From: Pampus argenteus
Lineage: Eukaryota > Chordata > Actinopteri > Scombriformes > Stromateidae
NCBI GenBank assembly: GCA_036937835.1
Contig: CM072879.1
Span: forward strand, 14,811,001 to 14,875,000
DNA: 64,000 nucleotides
Reading direction: 5' to 3'
Shown here: piece by piece, positions 21,101 to 30,770 of the stretch
Numbering within the stretch: the stretch's first letter is position 1
How the letters are laid out: every line of letters starts with the position of its first letter
Notes under the pieces: model-generated
Database searches by the model: none
What the model was told of the DNA's origin: nothing
Seen by the model: the letters and a program-made list of their open reading frames with translations, nothing else
Program-made: the position numbers and the translations under genes

Positions 21101-22316
21101 GACCAGGGGACCAATACCGATCGAAGAGGACACAGTCAGTCCCGATGAGCAGGGGTACTGGGAGGTTGGGGACCACGCCCGCCGGAACCATAGTGTCGCC
21201 CCTTGGAGTCTGGATCCGGACGTGGCTTACTTGGTAGCGTCGTATGTCCCCGTGGACACAGGTGACCGGTACGGTGTCGTTGCTGATGACTCCGGCCAGG
21301 TCAGCTCGGACTAAGGTGACGATGCTCCCAGAGTCGATGAGGGCGTGGGTGTCGACACCATCCACCTTCACCGGTAGGGTGGCGTGTCGTTGTCCGGTGC
21401 TTCCGGAGTGTAGGCAGGGACGTGGAGCCCCGTCGCTTGCAGCAGACGGCATGGACACATCTCTATCACGGTCGGGGCAGTCCCAGGAGATGTGGTCCTG
21501 TTGGCCACAGACATAGCACCTTCTCTGGGGCTGAAACATCCGGGGGGATCTCTCAGGCGGGGGTGCAGATGGCGGGAGAACAGGAGGTCGTGACGTCGGT
21601 GTTCCTCTCCGACGATCTCGGCGGGGTCTCTCCTCCTGGGCGGGTCTCGGCATCTCCATCCTTGTAGACTTCATCATTTCTGTGCTGACCTGGTGGTTCT
21701 CAAGCAGGGCCACGAGGTCGTCTAGTTTGGCAGGACTGACTTGAGATGCATACTTTCGGGCGTCCGGCGGCAACGAGCGAATGCACCTGTCCATTACCAG
21801 TCTCTCGATCCATGGAGGCTCCCCTGCCGTAGTGAGCCAAGACCGGGTGAGACGCAATAGTTCAGCAACCTGCTGTCGGGGGGGCAGGGCAGCTGAAAAG
21901 GTCCAGTTGTGGAATCGTTGAGCCCTAGCAGGTAGACTGTAGCCCTGGCTGGAGAGTATAGCAGTCTTTAGTTTGCCATAGTCTCGGGCATCGGCCAGTG
22001 TTAGGTCACGGCAGACACGTTGGGCCTCCCCTGTCAAAAACGGAGCAATAATGCTAGCCCAGTCTGCTACTGGCCAACGCTCGCGAGCAGCAGTACGTTC
22101 AAATAGCTCCAGGTAGGCCTCAACGTCGTCTTCAGGGCCTAGCTTGGTTAAGACACCACTAGGCGCACGTGGAGGAGCCTCAGCGTCCTTTTCCATTTTT
22201 TTAAGCAACTGCTGGAGGGCATTCTGCAAGTCTGTTTGGCTCTTAAGCAATTCCTCAACGGCGTGTTCCATGTTCTGTGTTTGGCGGGGGTCCGCTATGC
22301 CGGCATTCTCCACCAT
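17868..22316 (-). CDS. Gag-pol polyprotein of the Gmr1-like gypsy element
   Basis: One long frame encodes the structural and replication proteins of the retrotransposon. Numbering from an upstream in-frame ATG at 22544 inside the 5' LTR (1558 codons), the likely start is Met77 (22316), two bases inside the LTR edge, or Met92 (22271). Domains: coiled-coil-like start 92-118; SCAN-like Gag capsid about 205-285; CX2CX4HX4C zinc knuckle 343-356; protease DSG 404-406; integrase zinc-binding residues about 632-672 (H634, H639, C669, C672); integrase catalytic D701, D760 and E796, the last two separated by 35 residues; GPY/F-type module about 929-950; reverse transcriptase with D1129 and YLDD 1190-1193; RNase H with D1341, E1382 and D1407, then HADALSRR near 1448-1455. 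All catalytic residues are present and no stop or frameshift interrupts the frame. The C-terminus reads into the 3' LTR. Gag and Pol are in one frame, so no frameshifting is needed. The integrase-before-reverse-transcriptase order places it in the Gmr1 lineage. Confidence 0.93.
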   Translation of the reverse strand: MVENAGIADPRQTQNMEHAVEELLKSQTDLQNALQQLLKKMEKDAEAPPRAPSGVLTKLGPEDDVEAYLELFERTAARERWPVADWASIIAPFLTGEAQRVCRDLTLADARDYGKLKTAILSSQGYSLPARAQRFHNWTFSAALPPRQQVAELLRLTRSWLTTAGEPPWIERLVMDRCIRSLPPDARKYASQVSPAKLDDLVALLENHQVSTEMMKSTRMEMPRPAQEERPRRDRRRGTPTSRPPVLPPSAPPPERSPRMFQPQRRCYVCGQQDHISWDCPDRDRDVSMPSAASDGAPRPCLHSGSTGQRHATLPVKVDGVDTHALIDSGSIVTLVRADLAGVISNDTVPVTCVHGDIRRYQVSHVRIQTPRGDTMVPAGVVPNLPVPLLIGTDCVLFDRYWSPGLHPDPPRRRRRQNQHASASTTLPACPAFRPTSDGPQDRSSDDDGGASEREKVATPEESDPFADFPAAEAGGPGRKGEFATSQWSDPNLDAARRTVSAIDGQLCEGVSELTTPYFAINNGLLYRGVKAKGGDLVEQLLVPKNYVSRVLYLAHTHQLGAHLGVQKTYDRLLARFYWPGVKRAVEDFCRACPECQKSAPRPNQHNPLVPLPLIGTPFARLAMDIVGPLPKSGRGHKYILVILDYATRYPEAIPLRTATAKAVARELFLLFSRVGIAEEVLTDQGTCFMSRVMTTLYRWLKIKQIRTSVYHPQTDGLVERFNSTLKQMLKKMIDVDGKNWDQLVPYVLFAIREVPQASTGYSPFELLYGRNPRGLLDLAKEAWESQPSPHRSVIEHVELFQERARRVWPIVREHMLKAQATQSRTYNRGACLREFQVGEKVLVLVPSSECKFLAKWQGPYEIVEKVGSVNYRVSQPGRRKGHQVYHVNILKKWNPAGPLPSVSLLTSTSPQALPPVVIGEDLAPEQLQDIKELLGRSQDVFSDLPGRTRIIEHHIETTPGEVVRQRPYRIPEARREVIREEVKKMLQLGVIEESSSPWSSPIVMVPKPDGTSRFCNDFRKLNDISVFDAYPMPRVDELTERLGPARFVSTLDLTKGYWQVPLTETTKPKTAFSTPDGLFQYTVLPFGVHGAPATFQRLMDRVLRPHREYAAAYLDDVVIHSATWSLHLLHLEAVLGALRRAGLTANAKKCRLGLKETDYLGYTVGRGCVKPQGTKIEKIRSWPRPVTKKQVKSFIGLVSYYQRFINHFATIAAPLYDLTRQRLPHHVKWTEESERAFQTLKGALCEEPVLVAPDFKKRFILHTDASGTGLGAVLSQVIDGDEHPVTFVSRKLQKHESNYSTVEKEALAVKWAIRHLRYYLWGREFTLVTDHAPLKWMAINKDRNDRITRWFLELQNYRFKIEHRPGKAIQHADALSRRYEGDEAPGPSGELRGGICGVSLQPRRTGKVSYRVSQSEGHEVQGLRQARCLGQLVEGRYLPRIILEQLELIAPVQSEAAVLKRSSGWVPHSVLNPPGGNTVRR
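18129..18142 (-). promoter_or_regulatory. Polypurine tract
   Basis: On the minus strand AGGGGGGGATA directly precedes the TGTGGAG start of the 3' LTR, the position of the primer for plus-strand DNA synthesis in LTR retroelements. Confidence 0.75.
22299..22316 (-). promoter_or_regulatory. Candidate primer-binding site
   Basis: Two bases inside the 5' LTR the minus strand reads TGGTGGAGAATGCCGG. It starts with the TGG expected opposite a tRNA CCA end, but I could not match it to a particular tRNA. It overlaps the proposed gag ATG at 22316, so either this site or that start codon may be wrong. Confidence 0.35.
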
Positions 22317-22317
22317 A

Positions 22318-22836
22318 TGTGGCGTCTGACCCCGACCCAGCACAGACTCAGACAAAGTTTGTGGTGTTAAGGTCCAATTTATTAAAGCAAAATAAAAGCA
22401 GGAACTTTCCAGTCCAACATAAATTCCTCCCGAGCCGGGGACAGTCAGGGTTAAAGGGAAAAAAGGGGCTTTCACGCTCTGTCCTAAATTGCCTACAAAA
22501 CAAAAGAGAAAAACATGAGTTTTCAAATAAACATCATTAAACAATGCGGCATGAGTGGAGTGTGGAGATCGTCACTTACCGCCGGACAGTGTTTCCCCCA
22601 GGAGGGTTAAGCACAGAGTGAGGGACCCAACCTGAGCTCCTTTTGAGCACAGCTGCCTCTGATTGAACAGGTGCGATCAATTCCAGCTGCTCCAGGATGA
22701 TACGTGGTAGGTACCGCCCCTCCACTAGTTGCCCTAGGCAACGGGCCTGTCTGAGGCCCTGCACTTCGTGTCCCTCACTCTGGCTCACCCTGTAAGAAAC
22801 CTTACCTGTCCGGCGGGGCTGGAGCGAGACTCCACA
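22318..22836 (-). repeat. 5' LTR (519 bp)
   Basis: Begins at 22836 (minus strand TGTGGAGTCTCG) and ends at 22318 (CAGACGCCACA). It contains AATAAA on the minus strand at 22378-22383. It appears identical to the 3' LTR except for the terminal block next to the internal region, where it has a 22-nt sequence (CCCCGACCCAGCAC and following). Confidence 0.9.
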
Positions 22837-22840
22837 GTGT
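22837..22840. repeat. Target-site duplication of the gypsy element (GTGT), right
   Basis: Matches 17609-17612. Confidence 0.65.
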
Positions 22841-25800
22841 GTAATGTTCCTCTGTTTTTTTATGAATTAAGTGTATAAAACATACAAATAAAAATGCATA
22901 TAAAATGATATATAACTTGTATTTTTCTTTGGGGTGGTATGTAAACAGGATTTCCCAAACAAACATGCACATTATCCATGTTTGCTTCACAAATGTCTAC
23001 ATGCTTTAGGTCAACAGATCATTTACATATTACATAAAATACCCCAGCTTTTTTTTTACATTTACAAACTTCATGTAAGTGTGAGGGTGTTGGTGATACA
23101 CACACTAAAAATAGATATTTAGGAATCCCTCCCCACACACAGACACATGCGAGTCATTCTGTTTTAAAAACCCAGAATGTGTGTAGGAGACTCAACCGTA
23201 GAAATAAATATCTGCCTCACACAAATTCGTATCAATTCCATGATGATACATCTACTGTATTCCCCAACCCCCCTTTCACCTTCCTCCATTCATGCATTTA
23301 ACATGAAGCGTCTTTAGATTTGATGCACGATTCGTCATAGATGTGTGCTAACTATATCTGTGTGGGTTTCCTTCATGCAACACGCACCGTGCAATGTGAA
23401 GGCAGTCTCACTGGGTCGAAAGCAAGTAGGTAGGTGGAACAGAGGAGGAAAGAGGGCAGGTGAAGGGGTGGCACACACTGGGAGCTCAGGAAGTCTAACA
23501 TATTTTGCATGTACTAAATACAGAATACTTGTTTTTTTTTCTTTCCAGTATCACAGATGAAATGAATCCTGAATTGTGGAGAGGGTGGATTATGAATGTG
23601 AGGGAGAGAGAAAGACAGACAGGAAAAACTGTCAGAGGGTGATTTGTTTAATGCCATGATGAGGGGCCACATAGAGGTACAGTGATCATGTTCTCATTAA
23701 GCAATCAGCGTGGACCACTTAAAACAATGAAAGAGAGGCAGAAAGGGAGGGGAGGAGAAGAGTCTCCCGGTGATGTCATCTTCCTTAATGACATCACATC
23801 ACCGAAGCATTACAACCAACAGAGCAGGAGCTTCCTGGTGACTCATTATTAATGACTCCCGTCACTGCCCTCAGATATCTGTTAATAAAGTCCTACATGT
23901 AGAAGATGTTCAAATGACACATGTTATAGTTCCTTTTATTACTTGTGATATCGCCATGGCTTCAGAACTGGCAGGTTTACAGTATGAATTAATAATTACT
24001 GTTTTGTCCTGGCAGCGTGTGGTGGGGGGAAAAAGCCAGAAGGCATCTCAGAATAAGTAGCATTCACAGCCCGTTTCATCACAAGATGATCATGTGTGAA
24101 TTGTCTTTCCATTAAAAAAAAAACGTTGAACACAGAAAGCACTAGTGTCTAGTCTGCCAAAAGCACCTTTTATTTAGGAACAAGTTAAACAAAACTGTTA
24201 TCAATGTGTAAAGTATATGTATGAAGTTATTATTGCAAAAAAAAAAGGTGCCTATCCAGCAGACAGGAAGCAAAATTAGCATTCATTTGGAGGCATGTTG
24301 TTGATGGCACGTTGAAGCAAGTTGATGTTTCCCTCTCCACCAACTCCTGAAGGAAGTATTTGGCATCAGACACCGGGGAGGCCCTAGGGTGCCCTTCTTA
24401 CTGGGAAGCAACAGTTCAGAGCCGCCATGTCATCACTGGATCAATATTACTCATCATCATATTCACAATTTTATATTTGGAGTTTGCGTAACTACAAGTA
24501 TTGGTCTTTAAAATGAGTCACATCAAACATCTGTGCCTAAGGGCTTTCCGTTCACGTGGCTGGCCGAGTAGACAAAAAAAAAAAAAAAATGTATTAATGG
24601 GAAGCTTGAGACTTTTTGAAAGATCTCAAATGAAAATTATTCACTGGCCCTTTCATAAACATCTTGCTAGGCAACATGATATTGGGGTAAGTCCATTAAA
24701 AATAACTGCCGGGATGTTATTCATCCAGTTGCTAAGCCAACCGGCACAAAAATAAAGTAAAAATAAAACTTGATGACGAGGTGAATCAGCAGGACAGCTT
24801 CCTGGAACAGCGAAGTTAACAAAAAAAAAAAAAAAACCTACCAAAGGTTCACATGGTTCTGAATACTGAGCACTTTAATCAGGTTTAGGTAAACATGCTG
24901 CTGCTCGAAATAACAAAAAAATAAAGTCCTCGTCCAACTTCCGATTTGGTAAAAATGGGATAATGTCAAATCAACAAGATAATATGATAAATATAGTCGG
25001 AGGGAAAAAAAATACACTGGCAAAATACCGGTTGTAGCAATGACTGGTAAAATTGGTTGTCCAAAGTAGAGTCATGTCTGCACTGCTTAGAAAAGGAAGC
25101 TATTACTCTGCAACCTCTGAGGACTGAATAACAATGATGCAGTGACTGATACACAGCACAGTGAATGGTGGAACATGACCTCCTGGTGGTGATTATCACA
25201 AATATTGAACAATCATCAATGGTCTCCATTATCTTCTGGGGTTTAACCTTCTTAGCTGTTAAATACTAGCTGGTAGCTAACTTTGACTGTCTGCTGTTTG
25301 ATGCTGGTCAGGTTTATTGGAGCTTTTTTACCTAAATCAGAGATGGCGCTGATGAGAACGGTGAGAGTAAACTAAAACTATGAGCTAAAACAGAATCATT
25401 CATAAACAACATATGTCGCCGTTCAAGTGACAAAGCCCTCTATTAGTATCTATAAGTATTTTTGACGAGCTGAAACAAGGAAATCGGGTAATATTATTAT
25501 ACGGGGACGCAGCCTGCAGGGGGAAGTCGATGGATAAGTCAATAAACTCGAGAACTTGTCGGAGCGACGTATTGCTGTTGAGTGACCACTATTGTATCGG
25601 GGTTACCTCAAAACCACAGTATATAAAAAAAAAAAGTTATCTGCAAATTATTGGAAAATGCATTTTGTTCAGGCCCAGCACAGTGTCACATATGGGTTCC
25701 TGGAGGAAGAAAGAGAGATGAATGTATTAAACTGAGGAGAAACAGAAGCAAAGCAAGAAGGCTCTTAATGAGAACACCAGGCAGAGCGACAAGCCTGCTC

Positions 25801-28800
25801 TCTGCCAGGTCATTAGTTGTTCCTGTGTTTGTAGCATAAATTGTCTGTGTGAGAGGTTGCAGACAAGTGTTTTGATATTCCTGTCTGGTTCGCAGCATTA
25901 CTGGCACCTACATGACAGGCAACAGCAGCAATACATACAAATACACATATCACTGGCTTTTTACCAAACTTATGCAATGCTCCCAAATGTCACAAGAGGC
26001 TTTTTCCTCAGAGTTAAATGTTAATGGATGTTACAAAATGAGGGCAACAGCAGAGAATTATGGATCACACAGTCAGGAATGGTAATTATATGGCCTGGTT
26101 ACCAAATGTGACATGTGTCAACAGATGGATTTGAATACTAAATGCTGTACGTCTACTTTGAGTATTCAGACCGACTGTTGCTGTATGAATGAACTACTAG
26201 TACGATGTACATGTTAAGACAATTAATATAATCAATGTAATCAGATAATGAATGTAATCAAATCTTCTGGGAAATAAAACATTATAACCTATTAAAAAAA
26301 ACTATAAAAAACTGTCTCTGCAATTTTGAAACAAGCACTAATTCACACAATTTAGTTGAATTCATAAGAGAAATGCTCTAGTAAATGAAAGAAATGAATC
26401 TAACGCTATAAGCTTTAAGCAGAACTTTAATGTGGAAAAATCTGTATCAGTCAGAAACTATTATTCAAAACAGATTTTGTGTGGATGGGAAGTTACTTCA
26501 GTGAATCAAGACAAGTCAAGAAATTCTTCCTTCTACTCTAAAAGAAACAAAAGGTATATATATATTCCGTAAAATACGTTGTTGCTTCCTGTTAGTTTTA
26601 TTTGTATGGAGTACTTACATAACGGCTTTCTTTAAGTGCATCACTACGTTTGTCTTACTTTGCAATTATAAGCATAATAGTGGGTACTACAAGTGGGTTG
26701 TTTGTGGCTACAAGAGGTAGGTAGAGTTTACAGCGGAGTGATGAATGACTAAAATGTTTTTCCACCAGGAATGACTAAAGCAAAGCTGACAAATAATTAT
26801 TCAATTAATGACATTTGATCTGCCAGACAGACTGCAGTGTGGAGGAAGTAAGTTAATGCATTTCCAAAGAAAAAAAAAAAAAAAAAAAAAGTTGTCGGAT
26901 GTGACAGCATCGCATCCGTGGCAACTAGCTGAGATTGTCAGTGTGTGTTCTGCAGGAGGATGTAGGAAGAGACTTTTCAGGGATCACCTGTGGAGGTGCA
27001 GTGTTCATCAGATGGTAATATGTGCTGTGCTGTTAACAGGAAATCCCTTTTATCGTCATGGAAACGCCATGCACCTGCGTCGGAATGGCGTCAGCTGAGT
27101 CCTGCAGCTTCAGAGCAGTATTTCTTTCCTGTAAATCAAATGAAAACTTGACCTTCATCTGGAGTCATGTTATGTATGAGTCTTTGTTGCTCTGATTGGA
27201 CCACTTTTCGCTACAGGTGGAATGACTGTGATCATGGTATTTTCCAAGCTTCATACCCAATCCTAATCAATAACATGAAATGCAGCTATGTACACACTAT
27301 GGCCAGCTGTTTAGTTTTGATGTCCAGAGCTGTCATAATCCTTCACAGACTAATACTGAGAAAATCACTGACATTTTTTCTAATTAATAGTCCTTTAATC
27401 TTCAGTAGACAAAAGGATTGGAAGTATAAAATCAGGCTTATGGGAAACATTTCCATCCTTAATGTCATTTTCCACAAATCATTTTTTTTTTAACTTCTTC
27501 TTCATTCTCCTTCAAACCTGTTTCCTCACTTTGTCTTGTGGACAGAGTTTGTTAGCGGTGTGCAGGTGCATACTACTTGAACGTGAACATCTTATCGAAC
27601 AAGCTCCATCTCTGCTCTTCTCTGTCTTCCACTGACATGTCAGTTTCACGGGTCTTCAGTACATTTAAATGTGTAATCGGAGACTATTTACTCTCAAATG
27701 AGTTCTACTCTCTGACAATGTCGTCTCAGGGAGTTTGTAGGTGGACAAGAGCCTCTTTGATACCTTGGGTTCAATAACCTGCGTCCTTAAGTGGCTCCCT
27801 CTTAATTAGACTTGCTGATGGCACAAAGAGACTCTTATCCTTTCTGTACTTTAAAATTCATGTTTACCCCAACAGTACAGTACTCTTTTCTCCCACTGTC
27901 AGTGAGTGTTTTTTTTAGTTCATCTTTTCTTTCATCAGTTTATCAGCATGTTTTGTTTGTGTTGTCCTCTATAAATAAGTTGACCTCTCATCACTTTCAG
28001 TATAATAAGAACTGATAACAACATATAACAACATAAAATTGGCTCATTTACAGTGTTTCAAAGTTTATTTGACTGATTTTTATTTTTATTTAAGTGTAAG
28101 AGACAATACATCTGGGAGAAATATATTAGGTTTATTAATCAAAATAACAAGGTACACGTGATTTTTATTAAAAAGTGACTTCCTATTGGTCTAAGTCATT
28201 ATGAAATATTGAATAAGACCAACAATCGCAATCAATTTGTGGTAACTAATTGTGGTACATGTGGGGCTTTTGTCACCACCAGTGGCAGAGATGCAACACC
28301 TGTCATGATCAAGGTATAAAAGGGTAAGAGAGGCCTTACATGACCTTTTGATTATGTGGACTAAACTAATTTTTTTTCAATATTCAAATTTGGTGCACAT
28401 GAACCCAAAGTATGTCCAATCATTTTCTTTCTTTTGCAAATCTTACTAGACCTTTCTGAATGTCATGCAAGACTTCAAGAAATGTCAAGATAAGGGGGGA
28501 GTTGACTCGAGTCTCTCACAGTAACATCTGGACACTCCCACAAGACCTTCACACTCCGCCTGATGACTAGAGCCCTGCTGCATATTCAGTATACTCACCC
28601 TTCACACTCACTTGTAGAACCAACACTCTTCCCACCTTCAGACTAACGCATAAAGCTCACAGTTCAGGTCCCCCTCAATCTGAAATGTGGATGATTGCAA
28701 ATTCTATCATACAATGTGTTAACTGTCATAGTTTTTCTAATGTCTACACCTTTATGTCTGACTCGCTTGACCTCTGCGTTTCATTTTCTGCCAAACATGC

Positions 28801-30600
28801 GTGCAGTTATGTGAACAGTTCGCACTGATGAACACACTTTGTTCCAGTTTACACACACACACACAAAATCTGTTTGCTTTTTAACCTTTGTTAATCACTA
28901 AATCCTGGTGAAAATCTAGCTCCGACTGTCGGGGCTCGGTGGAGATGCATGGAAAGCAGATGGCTCAAGTAGAAGATGAGAATCTCGCAGACAGCATGGA
29001 AAGCATGGTGGCAAAGAAGCAGACTGAAATGTAAAACAAGAGGGTCGGTGTGGGGGGCTGGTAGCTGGAGCTCATAATATTAGATCTGTTTGCAGTGCCT
29101 TTATTGCCCCAGTCTTCCAACCCGACTACTGCCATTGGTTTTTAGTATGACTTTAAATACACAAATCACAACAATTACAGACGTACCTATCTTTTGTTTT
29201 GTTCCCCAATAACATTTCTCAGTTCAGGTTACTTGTCGCAGGAATTAGGGCAACAAATGCAGGCACGAGACTTAACTTAACACTGAGGCAGTTTAAGAAA
29301 GTTTAGAGGTCAAATAAACAAGTTTACAATTGCCAGCAGGAAGGCAGTCACACCAGGCAGAGATTGCTAAAAAAAATCAGTAGACAGGTAGGAGATCAGC
29401 AACAGGAAATCCTAATAGGTAGCAGGGTACAGGCAGGAAAGTGACACAGACACTACAGCAGCAACACATCTGTCAAAGACCTGCTGAACCTCATTTAAAA
29501 AAAATAAAATCTGTAAAATGCGTCAGTCTCTCAACATACGCTAACCAAAACTCTACCTTATCTACAGTAATATTAAGATTGAAAACATAGTCACATAGTC
29601 ATTACATCATTGTCATAACCCCTTTTCTGCTATACAAACTGTCAAAAATTAAAGAAAAATAAACGCTTGTGTTTCATGAAATTAGTGACTAAGTGTGAAA
29701 ATGGTGGCAATTTTTTTTTTTTTTTTTAGTCTAAGTAGCTTTTATTCAAGGTACATCAGCACATTCAGACTCCAGAGGTGAGCGCATAAGATATCATTTA
29801 TATGTAAAAAGGTATGTTGATTTTTGGGTGGTACACTTAGCCAACACAAGGATCAAAAAGACCGGACTCTTCAATGTCCGACTCCCACTCCCTCCACATG
29901 TTCACTGGCCTGACAAAACAAAACACTAGACCGCTACCTTTGTCTTCTTCTTGTCATTATTTTGTGTGTCTGGTCAGCAAACACAGTGTGTGGGATAGAT
30001 GGGTTACCTTAATGTATTCCACAGCAATTTATATTCATTATGCCATTTTCATGCGTAATTATGATTGCGGCAGAGAGGGCACAGAGTGACTAACACCTTG
30101 TCTTACTATCCATCTCTTTCCCTCCTGTCCTTTGAATTCTAATGTAACCTCTCTTTCTTTCAATGTTTTTGAATATGTATCTATCTCTGTTTTTGTTGGT
30201 CTCACTTTTTTTGCAATTGCTGTCTGAGTTTTTGCACCCAAGCCTCTCTCGAACTGTCAGCAATGTTGCTTGCTTTCAGGTCAACAAGTGACCAACCCAG
30301 CCATGTGGATTTCGCTGATCCATCTTCAATTGGCAGACGCTTCGTTTGCATACTCTCTACTTAATACACAATCAAACAATGGGCCATGTGATGAGTCAGA
30401 CGCGGGGGAAACACAGTGCCCTCAGTGTGGATGAAGTACACAGAGTGATGGATGGGAGGGAGGAACAAGGGCAGCCGCGAGATCAGCCACAGGGAGGTGA
30501 GAGAGCAAAGCATGAGACTGAATGATTGATCAGAAAGGTCAGTTACTATTTTCCTGGAAATTGGGGTTTCTGACCATGAATTTCATTTGATGTATAACTC
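22841..30600. other. Long non-coding stretch
   Basis: I find no gene, RNA gene or full transposon in this stretch. It contains A or T homopolymers of 15 nt or more (about 24575, 24820, 26870, 29710) and an inverted pair of CRE-like motifs at 23770-23797. Open frames are short and show no family resemblance. It is probably intergenic or intronic. Confidence 0.5.
23770..23797. promoter_or_regulatory. Inverted pair of CRE/AP-1-like motifs
   Basis: GTGATGTCAT at 23770-23779 and its exact reverse complement ATGACATCAC at 23788-23797 are separated by 8 bp. TGATGTCA/TGACATCA is close to the ATF/CREB consensus TGACGTCA. The surrounding 23755-23890 is less AT-rich than average and contains TTAATGACT-type motifs, which could be a conserved regulatory element. 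Confidence 0.35.
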
Positions 30601-30621
30601 TTTTTGTCTTTGTTGCCATTG

Positions 30622-30770
30622 GTGACGTTAAATCCTCCTCAGGGTTCAGTCCTTGGCCCTTCATTATTCTCAATTTACATGTTACCGCAAAGTCAAATCT
30701 TTCCTAAGTACAACATTGGCTTCCACTTTTATGCTGACGACGCCCAGATTAAACCCCTTCTACAATGTCT
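30622..30770 (+). pseudogene. LINE reverse-transcriptase fragment (L2/CR1-like)
   Basis: The plus frame reads PPQGSVLGPSLFSIYMLP and, after 15 more residues, FHFYADDAQI. These are consecutive reverse-transcriptase motifs of non-LTR elements: the PQGSVLGPxLFSxYMLP motif and the catalytic YADD box (codons at 30730-30741). The spacing and wording match fish L2/CR1-type elements, where HCYADDTQ is usual. Only about 50 codons are recognisable. No 5' or 3' LINE part is seen nearby, so it is an old truncated copy. Confidence 0.8.

Larger units (their letters stand above)
17613..22836 (-). mobile_element. Gmr1-like Ty3/gypsy LTR retrotransposon, full length
   Basis: A 5224-bp element on the minus strand bounded by 516- and 519-bp LTRs that begin TGTGG and end CCACA, within a GTGT target-site duplication. 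One uninterrupted gag-pol frame lies inside. The protein order is Gag, protease, integrase, reverse transcriptase, RNase H. Most gypsy elements have integrase last; integrase before reverse transcriptase is the hallmark of the Gmr1 group first described in Atlantic cod, whose Gag is related to the vertebrate SCAN domain. Near-identical LTRs and an open frame suggest recent insertion and possible competence. The flanking sequence shows no host gene it would disrupt. Confidence 0.92.

Noticed and set aside
20799..21314. 171-codon plus-strand frame inside the gypsy element
   Set aside because: It is antisense to the gag/protease region of an intact gag-pol frame and has no recognisable domain.
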